This document shows positions 55,150 through 63,693 of a stretch of DNA of 64,000 nucleotides, piece after piece; within the stretch, counting starts at the first letter, position 1, and every line of letters starts with the position of its first letter. Under the pieces are notes generated by a model. The model was not told where the DNA came from. It ran no database searches and saw only the letters and a list, made by a program, of their open reading frames with translations. Where the stretch lies: contig NZ_BAFT02000037.1 of assembly GCF_000308475.2 (NCBI RefSeq), positions 37,871 through 101,870 of the forward strand. Direction: 5' to 3'. The translations under genes were made by a program, and so were the position numbers. This DNA comes from Nocardia brasiliensis NBRC 14402. GTDB lineage: Bacteria > Actinomycetota > Actinomycetes > Mycobacteriales > Mycobacteriaceae.

Positions 55150-55237
55150 GTGCCGAGCGCGGCGGGGCGTTGTGCTGAGCGCGGCGGGGCGTTGTGCCGA
55201 GCGCGGCGGGGCGTTGTGCCGAGTCCGGTGGCGCGTC
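55150..55237. repeat. Four tandem 22-base repeats
   Basis: Units at 55150, 55172, 55194 and 55216 are 22 bases each (GTGCCGAGCGCGGCGGGGCGTT). The first and third are identical, the second has one change and the fourth several. They lie in the 363-base gap before ruvC, which holds no gene. The lack of spacers rules out CRISPR. Confidence 0.85.
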
Positions 55238-55326
55238 GTGCTCACACTGAGCGTTGTGATCAAGGCCCGCCGCCCCGCTGGCGCCCGTGTCGCTGGGGCA
55301 CCGAACCCCTTGCCTCCGCTACACTC

Positions 55327-55342
55327 TCGAACAGTTGTTCGT
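55327..55342. promoter_or_regulatory. LexA-type SOS box upstream of ruvCAB
   Basis: TCGAACAGTTGTTCGT matches the actinobacterial LexA site TCGAAC-N4-GTTCGA at 11 of 12 fixed positions. It begins 35 bases before the ruvC GTG and lies next to TACACT (55320-55325), a possible -10. LexA would repress the operon until DNA damage. Confidence 0.75.
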
Positions 55343-55361
55343 GTCTGCGAGAGGGGAATTC

Positions 55362-55931
55362 GTGCGGGTGATGGGTGTCGATCCCGGGCTCACCCGGTGC
55401 GGCCTCAGCATCGTCGAGGGCGGGCTGGGGCGGAAGGTGACCGCGATCGACGTCGACGTGGTCCGCACCCCCGCCGACATGGACCTCGCGCAGCGACTAC
55501 TGCAGGTTGCCGACGCCGCCGAACACTGGATGGACACGCACAAACCGGGGGCCGTCGCGATCGAACGCGTCTTCGCCCAGCACAATGTGCGTACCGCGAT
55601 GGGCACCGCGCAGGCGGGCGGCGTGATCGCGCTGGCGGCCGCGCGCCGCGGCATCCCGGTCATGTTCCACACGCCCAGTGAGGTGAAGGCCGCGGTCACC
55701 GGCAACGGCACCGCGGACAAGGCGCAGGTCACGGCCATGGTCACCCGTATCCTCGGCTTGCAGGTCGCGCCGAAACCCGCCGACGCGGCGGATGCGCTGG
55801 CGCTGGCCATCTGCCATTGTTGGCGGGCGCCGCTGCTGGAGCGCATGGCAAAGGCCGAGGCCCGCGCGGCCGAGGCGCAGCGCAAGTACGCGGAACGGCT
55901 TGCCGAACAACGGAAGGCGGTACAGAGGTGA
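55362..55931 (+). CDS. ruvC: Crossover junction endodeoxyribonuclease RuvC
   Basis: 189 residues from GTG 55362 after GAGAGGGGA. It is an RNase H-like fold: [10 protein letters not shown] (first catalytic Asp), AIERVF (Glu) and the C-terminal [13 protein letters not shown] (Asp pair). It cuts Holliday junctions in concert with RuvAB. The stop overlaps the ruvA start (GTGA). The C-terminal tail is Lys/Arg/Ala-rich. Confidence 0.96.
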   Translation: MRVMGVDPGLTRCGLSIVEGGLGRKVTAIDVDVVRTPADMDLAQRLLQVADAAEHWMDTHKPGAVAIERVFAQHNVRTAMGTAQAGGVIALAAARRGIPVMFHTPSEVKAAVTGNGTADKAQVTAMVTRILGLQVAPKPADAADALALAICHCWRAPLLERMAKAEARAAEAQRKYAERLAEQRKAVQR

Positions 55932-56533
55932 TCGCGTCGGTTCGCGGCGAGGTGCTGGAGATCGCCCTCGACCACACGGTGATCGAGGCGGCGGGCATCG
56001 GCTACCGCCTCAACGTCACGCCCGCGACGCTGTCCACGCTGACCCGCGGCGAGGAAACCCGGCTGTACACCGCGATGATCGTCCGCGAGGACTCGATGAC
56101 GCTGTACGGTTTCGCCGATACCGAGGCCCGCGACCTGTTCGGCCTGTTGCAGACGGTGTCCGGGGTCGGCCCGCGGCTGGCGATGGCGGTGCTCGCGGTG
56201 CTCGAACCCGAGGCGCTGCGCAAGGCGCTTGCGGAAAGCAATGTCGCCGCGCTCACCCGCGTGCCCGGTATCGGTAAGCGCGGCGCCGAACGCATGGTGG
56301 TCGAGCTGCGGGACAAAGTGAATCTCGTTCCGGTGCAATCGGGTCCGCCCGGCGCGACCGCGGCCGCGGTCGTCACGCCCGTACGCGACCAGGTGGTCGA
56401 AGCGCTCACCGGTCTCGGCTTTCCCGTCAAACAGGCCGAGCAGGCGATCGACTCCGTCTTGGCCGAACAGCCTGCCGCCGGCACGTCCGCGGCGCTGCGG
56501 GCCGCGCTCAACCTGCTCGGCAAGAATCGGTAA
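55928..56533 (+). CDS. ruvA: Holliday junction DNA helicase subunit RuvA
   Basis: 201 residues from GTG 55928. It opens with an OB-fold domain ([12 protein letters not shown]), has two helix-hairpin-helix motifs ([16 protein letters not shown] and [19 protein letters not shown]) and ends in a small C-terminal RuvB-binding domain. A tetramer binds the four-way junction and loads RuvB. Confidence 0.96.
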   Translation: MIASVRGEVLEIALDHTVIEAAGIGYRLNVTPATLSTLTRGEETRLYTAMIVREDSMTLYGFADTEARDLFGLLQTVSGVGPRLAMAVLAVLEPEALRKALAESNVAALTRVPGIGKRGAERMVVELRDKVNLVPVQSGPPGATAAAVVTPVRDQVVEALTGLGFPVKQAEQAIDSVLAEQPAAGTSAALRAALNLLGKNR

Positions 56534-56539
56534 TCGACT

Positions 56540-57625
56540 ATGGATCACGACGAAGACGAAGCGCCCGAATCCCAGGTCACGTCCAGCTATTTGAAATCCG
56601 ACGGCGAGATCGAAGCCAGTCTGCGCCCGAAATCGCTGGACGACTTCATCGGTCAGCCCCGGGTGCGCGAGCAACTGGCGCTGGTGCTGCGCGGCGCGAA
56701 ACAGCGTGGTGGCACCCCGGATCACGTGCTGCTGTCCGGTCCGCCGGGGCTCGGTAAGACCAGCATGGCGATGATCATCGCGGGGGAGCTCGGCACCGCG
56801 CTGCGCATCACCTCCGGGCCCGCGCTGGAACGGGCCGGTGATCTGGCCGCGATGCTCAGCAACCTGGTCGACGGCGATGTGCTGTTCATCGACGAGATCC
56901 ACCGGATCGCCCGGCCCGCCGAGGAAATGCTGTATCTCGCGATGGAGGATTTCCGAGTCGACGTCGTGGTCGGCAAAGGTCCCGGCGCGACCTCGATTCC
57001 GCTGGACATCGCCCCGTTCACACTGGTGGGCGCGACGACTCGGTCCGGCGCGCTGACCGGCCCGCTGCGGGACCGTTTCGGTTTCACCGGGCACATGGAC
57101 TTCTACGAGCCCGCCGAACTGCTGCGCATCCTGCAGCGGTCGGCGCAGATCCTCGGCGTCGAGATCGACCACGACGCGGCCGCCGAGATCGCGGGTCGCT
57201 CGCGGGGCACGCCGCGCATCGCGAACCGCCTGCTGCGTCGCGTCCGCGACTACGCGGAGGTCCGCGCCGACGGCATGATCACCGAGCCGATCGCGCAGGC
57301 GGCGCTCGAGGTGTACGACGTCGACGTGCTCGGCCTGGACCGCCTGGACCGCGCGGTCCTTTCCGCGCTGGTCCGCAGTTTCGGCGGCGGCCCGGTCGGT
57401 GTCTCGACGCTCGCGGTCGCAGTAGGAGAAGAGGCCGCGACCGTCGAGGAGGTCTGCGAGCCGTTCCTCGTTCGCGCGGGCATGGTCGCGCGCACCCCCC
57501 GCGGCCGGGTAGCCACCGCCGCCGCCTGGGAACACCTCGGCCTCGTCCCACCCCCCGACCTCGTCTTCGGCTCCATCGAAGTCCGCGGCCGCGACCCCCA
57601 ACCCACCCTCGACCTGTTCGAATAG
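56540..57625 (+). CDS. ruvB: Holliday junction branch-migration ATPase RuvB
   Basis: 361 residues. It is an AAA+ motor with Walker [12 protein letters not shown], Walker B LFIDEIHR, sensor 1 [10 protein letters not shown], arginine-finger region GPLRDRFGF and a C-terminal winged helix ([25 protein letters not shown]). It pumps DNA through the RuvA-bound junction. It starts six bases after ruvA, the last gene of this operon. Confidence 0.97.
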   Translation: MDHDEDEAPESQVTSSYLKSDGEIEASLRPKSLDDFIGQPRVREQLALVLRGAKQRGGTPDHVLLSGPPGLGKTSMAMIIAGELGTALRITSGPALERAGDLAAMLSNLVDGDVLFIDEIHRIARPAEEMLYLAMEDFRVDVVVGKGPGATSIPLDIAPFTLVGATTRSGALTGPLRDRFGFTGHMDFYEPAELLRILQRSAQILGVEIDHDAAAEIAGRSRGTPRIANRLLRRVRDYAEVRADGMITEPIAQAALEVYDVDVLGLDRLDRAVLSALVRSFGGGPVGVSTLAVAVGEEAATVEEVCEPFLVRAGMVARTPRGRVATAAAWEHLGLVPPPDLVFGSIEVRGRDPQPTLDLFE

Positions 57626-57656
57626 CCGCCGCCTCGAGACTTCTCGCACCCGTCGA

Positions 57657-57682
57657 GGCCGCTCCACCGGAGCAGAGCGGCC
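57657..57682. terminator. Possible hairpin terminator between ruvB and a convergent gene
   Basis: GGCCGCTC (57657-57664) pairs with GAGCGGCC (57675-57682) across a ten-base loop, in the 64 bases between the two convergent genes. No T run follows. Confidence 0.45.
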
Positions 57683-57689
57683 CCGTCGG

Positions 57690-58514
57690 TTACGGGTTCA
57701 GGTGCTCGTGTAGCCGCACCCAGTCCGTAGGGTGCACGGCAGCGGCGGGGGTGTCGGGGGTGATGCCCGTGGCGTGCAGTGCTTCGTCCACGTCTGGATA
57801 ACGTGGGCGCAGGGCGGTGGGCAACGGCAGGTTTGGATTGGCGAATCCTGCATGCACCAGGGTGATGTACGAATCTTGGTCATGTACCAAGGGTTTCGTG
57901 CGGCGGTGGATGTGCAGGATTGCGGTGTCGGTGGGGAGTGGGGGTCGGAAGGCGGTGCGGGCCAGTCGCCCGTGTAGTTGCCAGTCGAACCATGGCCAGT
58001 TCGTGGAGGTGACCGGATCCCAGTGTCCGTTGTTCCCGACGTACGTGTGCGCGTATTCCTCGGGGACCACCAGGGTCGCCGAGGTGAGCGCCGACGCGGT
58101 CAGGCACCAGTCGATGATCCGCGCGGTTGCCGTGAGCGGAATGCTCCCGACGACGGCGAACGGTTCACGCGGCGGTTTGGCTTTGGTGAAATCGGCTCGT
58201 ACCACGCGTATTCCGTTGTCTGCGCGGGTGCGTGCCGAGAGTTTCGCGGCTGACAAAGGATCCGGTTCGTACGCGGTGACCTGTGCACCGCGCCCAGCCA
58301 GCGCTCGGGTGAGTAGTCCGTCACCCGGATGGGGCTCGAGCACTACTCCGCTCGGGTCGGCCGCCGCCAGGATCGATGCCACGGCCTCCTGGCTCACCAG
58401 AGAATTCTGGGAATGCGCCCGCCTGGCACGGTCTTTCGACGGACGACCGCCGCCGCCGTTCTTGACCTTGCCCTGGGTATGCGAGTAATTCCGGTATGCA
58501 AAATCTTGCGCCAC
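57690..58514 (-). CDS. Erm-like rRNA adenine N6-methyltransferase family protein
   Basis: 274 residues from GTG 58514, preceded by AAAGGGG. A longer frame starting at 58658 is open but has no clear site. RARRAHSQNSLVSQEAVASIL is the Erm/KsgA opening, GVVLEPHPGDGLLTRALAGRG is the SAM-binding motif I, and VVGSIPLTAT stands where the catalytic NIPY/NPP(Y/F)-type motif IV is expected. Erm enzymes methylate 23S rRNA A2058 and give macrolide resistance. The changed motif IV (Ser-Ile-Pro-Leu) makes activity uncertain. It is not next to a macrolide cluster. Confidence 0.75.
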   Translation of the reverse strand: MAQDFAYRNYSHTQGKVKNGGGGRPSKDRARRAHSQNSLVSQEAVASILAAADPSGVVLEPHPGDGLLTRALAGRGAQVTAYEPDPLSAAKLSARTRADNGIRVVRADFTKAKPPREPFAVVGSIPLTATARIIDWCLTASALTSATLVVPEEYAHTYVGNNGHWDPVTSTNWPWFDWQLHGRLARTAFRPPLPTDTAILHIHRRTKPLVHDQDSYITLVHAGFANPNLPLPTALRPRYPDVDEALHATGITPDTPAAAVHPTDWVRLHEHLNP

Positions 58515-58919
58515 AGCGCTTGCCCCTTTCGGGTCTTCGAGTCGGATGAGTCTCGAAGGGCCCTGGGCGCGCTCGCGGACGCCGAAGTAGTTCTCTCCGT
58601 GTCCGCTAGCGGGCCAGAGCCCGGGCGCTGCGGAGACGGATGAAGTACGGGGCGGCATAGCAATGCATGTGGGTCACGTTATGGACGACGCCTGCGACCT
58701 CGCAACCGAATTAATCGCCACCGGCTCGGCGACAAGCGGATGGGGCCGCGTATCCCGCGCTCGCGAAATGCGAGCAACAGCGCCGCGGACAGGGCCGGGC
58801 CGACCGGTGCGACGGCTCGGCGAGGCCCGCGACGTGCGGCCGGGCGGCGGCCCGGCGGGCGCTTGGCGAGGCCCCGAAAGCGAGTACCGAAAACCTGAGC
58901 AATTATTCACAATAGTGGC
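58515..58919. other. Divergent intergenic region
   Basis: About 400 bases between the Erm-like gene and the PPOX-fold gene. On the minus side an in-frame open stretch (58515-58658) could be an N-terminal extension or a leader. On the plus side CACAAT (58909-58914) lies just before ATG 58920, which may be leaderless. No other gene is apparent. Confidence 0.4.
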
Positions 58920-60116
58920 ATGACCTGCGACAACGAGTCCGTCCCCGCCGTGGGAGTCACCGACGGCACTGGCCGGGTGCATCATCGCCTCACGACCGCC
59001 GAGGAACTCGAGTCGATCATCGGCCACCCCGCGCCGATGATCATGCTGAAGCAGATCAGCGCGCTGGACGAGGGCTGCCGGGCGGTGCTCGCGCACTGCC
59101 CGATCGCGGCCTTCGGTTACCGTGACGCCGACGGCGTCAGCCATACGACGTTCGTCGGTGGCGTACCGGGATTCGTGCGAGTGCGCTCGGCGACTCGGAT
59201 GTCGTTCGCGCTGAGCGAGCCCGGCGACCCCCGCGGCCCGGTCTCGTTGTTCTTTCTCCTGCCCGGAGTCGGAGAGTTATTGCGCGTCAACGGGATTGCG
59301 GCCGGACGCAAGGGCGCGCAGGCGATCGTCGACGTCGAGGAGGCGTATGTGCACTGCGCCCAGGCCATCCTCCGGTCGCGCCTGTGGCGCTCGCCGCTTC
59401 CGGCCGAGCCGGCCGCCGAAGTCACGGGCGCGGGCCCACTGGCCCGGCCCGGTGTCGCGGAATTCCTCGCCGCCGCACCGTTTCTCGCGTTATCCACCTG
59501 GGACACCGTCGGCGGCAGTGACACCAGCCCGCGCGGCGACCGGCAGACGGTGGCGCGGATCCTGGACGATCGCACGCTGATCATCCCGGATCGCCGGGGC
59601 AACAAGCGGACCGACTCCCTGCACAACCTGCTACAGGACGATCGGCTTTCGTTCGCGGCACTCGTCCCGGGGCGCACCGATGTCCTGCGTGTGCGCGGCC
59701 GCGGTGCGATCACCGACGACAGCGCACTGCTGGACACGCTGGCCCTGCGCGGGACCGCCCCGCACGCGGCGCTGCTCATCGAGGTCGAGGACGCCGAGGT
59801 GCTCGGCAGCGACGCCGTGACGCGCTCGCGACTGTGGGATTCGGCGGCGTTCGTGGAACGCGGCTCGGTCCCGGATCTGATGGGCGTGGGCGGCAGGCAT
59901 CTCGCGGCGAATTCGACGACCGCCGCCGGCGGTCCGCCGGGGTTCTTGCTGAAGATCCTCGGTGCGGTGCCGGGCATCGATCGGTTGGTGCGGTTCGTCA
60001 TCGACCGCGCCTACCGGTCGGGGCTGCGCAAGGAGGGCTACGAGGACATCGAGAAGGAGCCGGTCGAGAACAACCCGGCACCGAGTCGTGAACGCGGTAA
60101 GCCAGATCCGGACTAG
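58920..60116 (+). CDS. Pyridoxamine 5'-phosphate oxidase-family (split-barrel flavin) protein
   Basis: 398 residues. Two split-barrel halves are visible. The first has [20 protein letters not shown]. The second (about 180-320) has [37 protein letters not shown] and [15 protein letters not shown], the pattern of an FMN-binding PPOX family. A C-terminal helix region follows. The reaction is unknown. The stop shares the bases CTAG with the stop of the convergent DivIVA-motif gene. Confidence 0.78.
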   Translation: MTCDNESVPAVGVTDGTGRVHHRLTTAEELESIIGHPAPMIMLKQISALDEGCRAVLAHCPIAAFGYRDADGVSHTTFVGGVPGFVRVRSATRMSFALSEPGDPRGPVSLFFLLPGVGELLRVNGIAAGRKGAQAIVDVEEAYVHCAQAILRSRLWRSPLPAEPAAEVTGAGPLARPGVAEFLAAAPFLALSTWDTVGGSDTSPRGDRQTVARILDDRTLIIPDRRGNKRTDSLHNLLQDDRLSFAALVPGRTDVLRVRGRGAITDDSALLDTLALRGTAPHAALLIEVEDAEVLGSDAVTRSRLWDSAAFVERGSVPDLMGVGGRHLAANSTTAAGGPPGFLLKILGAVPGIDRLVRFVIDRAYRSGLRKEGYEDIEKEPVENNPAPSRERGKPDPD

Positions 60117-60709
60117 TCGGCGTCGCGGTGCAAGGTCCAGCGGTGATGCTGGTGCTCGGCGTGCTCCAGGGCGGTGACCACCAGGTCGGCGAAGGCGTCC
60201 ACTTCGTCGCGCTGATAGCCGCGGGTGCCCAGGCGTGCTTCGGTGAAACGCACCGCGCGCACGTCCGCGACGGTCAGGCTGCCCGGCCCGCCGTGGGCCA
60301 GCGTCGCGGCGACCAGATCCAGGAACGCGTCGACTTCTTCTTCGTTGTAACCACGCCGACCGACCGGCGCCTGGGTAAAACGCATGCGCTGCACATCATC
60401 CGGCGTGAGCATCGCCGGTCCGTTGCCCGAGGGCGCCGGGCGCACGCCGCGCTGGCGCATTTCCAGTTCGATGCGCACCTGGTCCAGGTATTCGTCGACC
60501 TGATCCGCGCGATAGCCGCGCCCGCCGGGGCGCGGCGCGTCGAACGTGACGTGGCGCAGATCGTCGGCGGCCAGCGCACCGCGACCCGCCATGGTCGCGG
60601 CGACCAGATCGAGGAAGGCGTCCACCTCGTCCGCGTGGTAGCCACGCTGGCCGAATGGTGGTGTCGCGAAACTGATCCGGCTCACATCCTCGGGGGTCAC
60701 GGGCGACAT
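60113..60709 (-). CDS. Protein with four DivIVA-like N-terminal motifs
   Basis: 198 residues from ATG 60709. Four repeats of about 45 residues each end in GYxxxEVDAFLD or a variant: [52 protein letters not shown] and [17 protein letters not shown]. In DivIVA/Wag31 this motif occurs once at the N-terminus, where it meets the curved membrane, and is followed by a long coiled coil. Here there is no long coiled coil. The protein may scaffold at poles or septa, or bind DivIVA proteins. Function inferred only. Confidence 0.75.
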   Translation of the reverse strand: MSPVTPEDVSRISFATPPFGQRGYHADEVDAFLDLVAATMAGRGALAADDLRHVTFDAPRPGGRGYRADQVDEYLDQVRIELEMRQRGVRPAPSGNGPAMLTPDDVQRMRFTQAPVGRRGYNEEEVDAFLDLVAATLAHGGPGSLTVADVRAVRFTEARLGTRGYQRDEVDAFADLVVTALEHAEHQHHRWTLHRDAD

Positions 60710-60857
60710 TCTGTCAGGCTCGATGCGCCCGGCCGACGGAATGTGCGGTTTTCGTACTCCCTGGTCTCTTGTGACCACGAGCGGCCCCCTGAGCGACGCG
60801 ACGGAACTTTGTCCTCACCATAACGTGGGGGAGCGCGTCAGGGGGCTTGTCGTGTGC

Positions 60858-61481
60858 TCAATCTTTGCGGACACCATCGATCAGCAGCCGCCGGATCGCT
60901 TCGTTCAATCCGCGCAAGGTGGCTTCGTCGGTATCGCGCAGGCCGTGCACGATGCCGGCGAGCAGCATGCCGGTGACGGCGCGGGCCGTGTTGACGGTGT
61001 CCAGATCCGCTCGCAGATAACCGAGTTCGACGCCGTGCTCGAGGTAGCCGGCGGTCAGCGCGTCGGCCATGTCGAGCAGGCCGTAGAGGCGCGCGGTGAG
61101 TTCGTCGTCGATGCCGGGGGCGTGCACGAGCAGCAGTTGGGCCACCCGGCGGTCGCCCATCAGGATGTGCGTCAGCGCCTGGCCGATCCGGTCGGTCTGC
61201 GCGCGGTATTCGTCGAGCGTGGTCGCGGCGTCCGGCGCGTTGTCGGTGCCGAGCGTGTCGATGATCTTCGCCGAGAGGTCGTCGATGACGTGGTCGATGA
61301 TGTCGCGCTTGTTGCTGAAGTACCGGTAGAAGGTGCCGTGCCCGATGCCCAGCTGGCCGGCGATATCGGCGATGCCGGTGGCGTGATAGCCCTTCTCGGA
61401 AAAGCAGACGAAAGCGGTGTCGATGATTTCCTGCCGCAGCTCGGCTTTGCGGCGTTCAGCACGCGTCAATGGCTTCGTCAC
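60858..61481 (-). CDS. TetR-family transcriptional regulator
   Basis: 207 residues from GTG 61481. The helix-turn-helix is TGIADIAGQLGIGHGTFYRYFSNKRDII. An ATG at 61523 would lie within the palindromic operator, and TATCAT ends seven bases before the GTG 61481, so a leaderless start there is preferred. It is divergent from the monooxygenase gene and probably represses it and itself. Confidence 0.9.
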   Translation of the reverse strand: MTKPLTRAERRKAELRQEIIDTAFVCFSEKGYHATGIADIAGQLGIGHGTFYRYFSNKRDIIDHVIDDLSAKIIDTLGTDNAPDAATTLDEYRAQTDRIGQALTHILMGDRRVAQLLLVHAPGIDDELTARLYGLLDMADALTAGYLEHGVELGYLRADLDTVNTARAVTGMLLAGIVHGLRDTDEATLRGLNEAIRRLLIDGVRKD

Positions 61482-61488
61482 CACGCCA

Positions 61489-61494
61489 ATGATA
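61489..61494 (-). promoter_or_regulatory. Probable -10 element (TATCAT) of the TetR gene
   Basis: On the minus strand TATCAT ends seven bases before GTG 61481, with no Shine-Dalgarno sequence between. Confidence 0.45.
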
Positions 61495-61506
61495 CAGTCG
61501 TCACAA

Positions 61507-61528
61507 ACGGAATGATGTGTCATTCCGT
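61507..61528. promoter_or_regulatory. Palindromic operator between TetR and monooxygenase genes
   Basis: Nine-base arms ACGGAATGA and TCATTCCGT flank TGTG. It is a perfect inverted repeat centred in the divergent promoter, of the length TetR dimers bind. Confidence 0.75.
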
Positions 61529-61559
61529 GAGAAGCGGTTCACAAATCTGGAGGTTCGGA

Positions 61560-63050
61560 GTGGCGCCTCAGTACGACGCGGTCGTGGTCGGTGCGGGATT
61601 CGGTGGCATGGGCGCGGGCATCGAGCTCGATCGGCTCGGCCTGAGCAATTACGTGATCCTCGAACGCGAGGACGACCTCGGCGGGACCTGGCATGTGAAC
61701 CACTATCCGGGGCTCGCGGTCGACATCGCGTCGGTCACCTACTCGTACTCGTTCGAGCCGAACCCGTACTGGACGCGGCTGTTCGCGCCGGGTGCCGAGC
61801 TGAAGAAGTACGCGAGCCACATCGCCGAGAAGTACGGCCTGCGCCGGCGCATGCGCTTCGGCACCGTGGTCGACGGTGCCCGCTGGGACGAGGAGCACCA
61901 GCAGTGGGTCGTGTCCGTCGCCGGCGGCGAAACCCTCACGGGCCGTTATCTGCTCACCGCGACCGGCTTCCTGTCCCAGCCGTACACCCCGCCGTTCCCC
62001 GGCATCGACTCCTTCGCCGGCAAGATCATCCACACCACCGCGTGGGAGGACGATTTCGACCTCACCGGCCGCAAGGCCGCGATCATCGGCACCGGCGCGA
62101 CCGCCGTGCAGCTGGTGCCCGAGGTGGCCAAGAAGGCGCAGGCGCTCACGGTCTTCCAGCGCACGCCGATCTGGGTGGTGCCGAAGATCGACGCCGCGAT
62201 TCCGGGTCCGGTGCAGAAGCTCTTCGAGAAAGTCCCCGCCACGCAGAAGGCGGCGCGGCTGTTCAACACCAGCCTGCTCGAGGCGCTCATGGTGGTCGGT
62301 GTGCTGCACTACAAGCAGGCCAAGCTGCTGAACAAGGGCGCGGGCGTACTCGCCAAGGCGCACCTGCGGGCCTCGGTGCGGGACAAGGAAACCCGCAAGC
62401 AGCTCACCCCGCACTACGACTTCGGCTGCAAGCGCCCCACCTTCTCCAACAGCTACTTCCGCACGTTCAACCAGCCGAACGTGCGCCTGGAGACCAACTC
62501 GATCGAGCGCATCGAGCCGGACGGCATCGTCACCGCCGACGGGCACAAGACCGAGATCGACACGCTGATCCTGGCCACCGGCTTCAACCTGTGGGACGTG
62601 AACTTCCCCGCCATCGAGATCATCGGCCGCGACGGCGTCAACCTCGGAAAGTTCTGGCGGGACAACCGCTTCCAGGCCTACGAGGGCATCACCGTGCCGA
62701 AGTTCCCGAACTTCCTCAGCCTCAACAGCCCGTACTCCTACAGCGGCCTGTCGTACTTCACCACCATCGAGGCGCAGATGAAGCACATGGGCAGGCTCTT
62801 CGGCGAGCTGCGCCGCCGCGGCGAGCAGACCTTCGAGGTGACCGAGCAGGCCAACGCCGGGTTCCTGGACCGGGTCACCGACAAACTCGGTTCTTCGGTG
62901 TTCTACGGCGGCGACTGCTCCACCGCGCGCAGCTACTACTTCAACCAGCACGGTGAAGCGGCTCTGCTGCGTCCCACCAGCACCCTCAACGCGCACCGGG
63001 AGGCGGTCAGCTTCCCGCTCGACGACTACGTCTACGGCAAGAGCGCCTGA
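61560..63050 (+). CDS. Baeyer-Villiger-type flavin monooxygenase
   Basis: 496 residues from GTG 61560 after GGAGG. FAD site GAGFGGMGAG at residue about 11, the BVMO fingerprint FAGKIIHTTAWED (FxGxxxHxxxW), a second Rossmann motif IIGTGATAVQ for NADPH, and LILATGFN later. The enzyme inserts oxygen next to ketones or oxidises related substrates. Regulation by the adjacent TetR protein and operator is likely. A strong terminator follows. Confidence 0.92.
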   Translation: MAPQYDAVVVGAGFGGMGAGIELDRLGLSNYVILEREDDLGGTWHVNHYPGLAVDIASVTYSYSFEPNPYWTRLFAPGAELKKYASHIAEKYGLRRRMRFGTVVDGARWDEEHQQWVVSVAGGETLTGRYLLTATGFLSQPYTPPFPGIDSFAGKIIHTTAWEDDFDLTGRKAAIIGTGATAVQLVPEVAKKAQALTVFQRTPIWVVPKIDAAIPGPVQKLFEKVPATQKAARLFNTSLLEALMVVGVLHYKQAKLLNKGAGVLAKAHLRASVRDKETRKQLTPHYDFGCKRPTFSNSYFRTFNQPNVRLETNSIERIEPDGIVTADGHKTEIDTLILATGFNLWDVNFPAIEIIGRDGVNLGKFWRDNRFQAYEGITVPKFPNFLSLNSPYSYSGLSYFTTIEAQMKHMGRLFGELRRRGEQTFEVTEQANAGFLDRVTDKLGSSVFYGGDCSTARSYYFNQHGEAALLRPTSTLNAHREAVSFPLDDYVYGKSA

Positions 63051-63066
63051 AACGGGCCGACGACGC

Positions 63067-63096
63067 GGGCCCCGCCGGACCTCTCCGGCGGGGCCC
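63067..63096 (+). terminator. Hairpin terminator after the monooxygenase gene
   Basis: A perfect 13-base-pair stem (63067-63079 with 63084-63096) and a four-base loop start 17 bases after the stop codon. Confidence 0.8.
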
Positions 63097-63240
63097 GTCA
63101 CCGTTCGCGACGAGTTCCGCGGTCCCCAGACCGATGTCGCCGCTCCCCAGCGGGTGTGCCGGTGTGGCGGCGGCGACACGAACTGGCAGACTGTGGGTAC
63201 TTACCCATCCCACCCACAAGACTAGGGACTGACTTCGACG

Positions 63241-63594
63241 ATGGAACTTCTGTTTCCGCTGCTGCTGGTAGCCCTGCTCGTGCCGATGTTCCTCGGTGTC
63301 CGCCGTCAGAAGCGGGAAGCCGCCAAGGTCACGGAGATGCAGGACAGCCTCAAGGTCGGCGACCAGGTCATCACCACGTCGGGGCTGTACGGCACCGTCG
63401 TCGATCTCGACGACGCCACGGTCGATCTCGAGATCGCCGAGGAGGTCGTGACCACCTGGCTGCGCGCGGCCATCCGCGAGGTACGCACCGACGACGACGC
63501 GACGAGCACCGACGAGAGCCCGGTCGACGCGCCTGCGGCCGAGGCCATCGAGGAATCCGCCGAGCAGACCGAAACCCGGCTGACCAAGGATTGA
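63241..63594 (+). CDS. yajC: Preprotein translocase subunit YajC
   Basis: 117 residues. One N-terminal helix (ELLFPLLLVALLVPMFLGV) is followed by RRQKREAAKVTEMQDSLKVGDQVITTSGLYGTVVDL, the YajC signature. The acidic C-terminal tail is typical of actinobacteria. It associates with SecDF, whose first gene follows 99 bases later. Confidence 0.95.
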   Translation: MELLFPLLLVALLVPMFLGVRRQKREAAKVTEMQDSLKVGDQVITTSGLYGTVVDLDDATVDLEIAEEVVTTWLRAAIREVRTDDDATSTDESPVDAPAAEAIEESAEQTETRLTKD

Positions 63595-63693
63595 TCGTCG
63601 GCCCGCGCGCCGGGCACCGCTACGGTGGTGCCCGGCGCCACCGGTGTGCCCACCTGTTCCACTCTCGACTTCCCGCCTAGGAGATGACGTACT

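Noticed and set aside
55150..55237. Possible CRISPR array
   Set aside because: The 22-base units are directly adjacent with no spacers and no cas genes are near.
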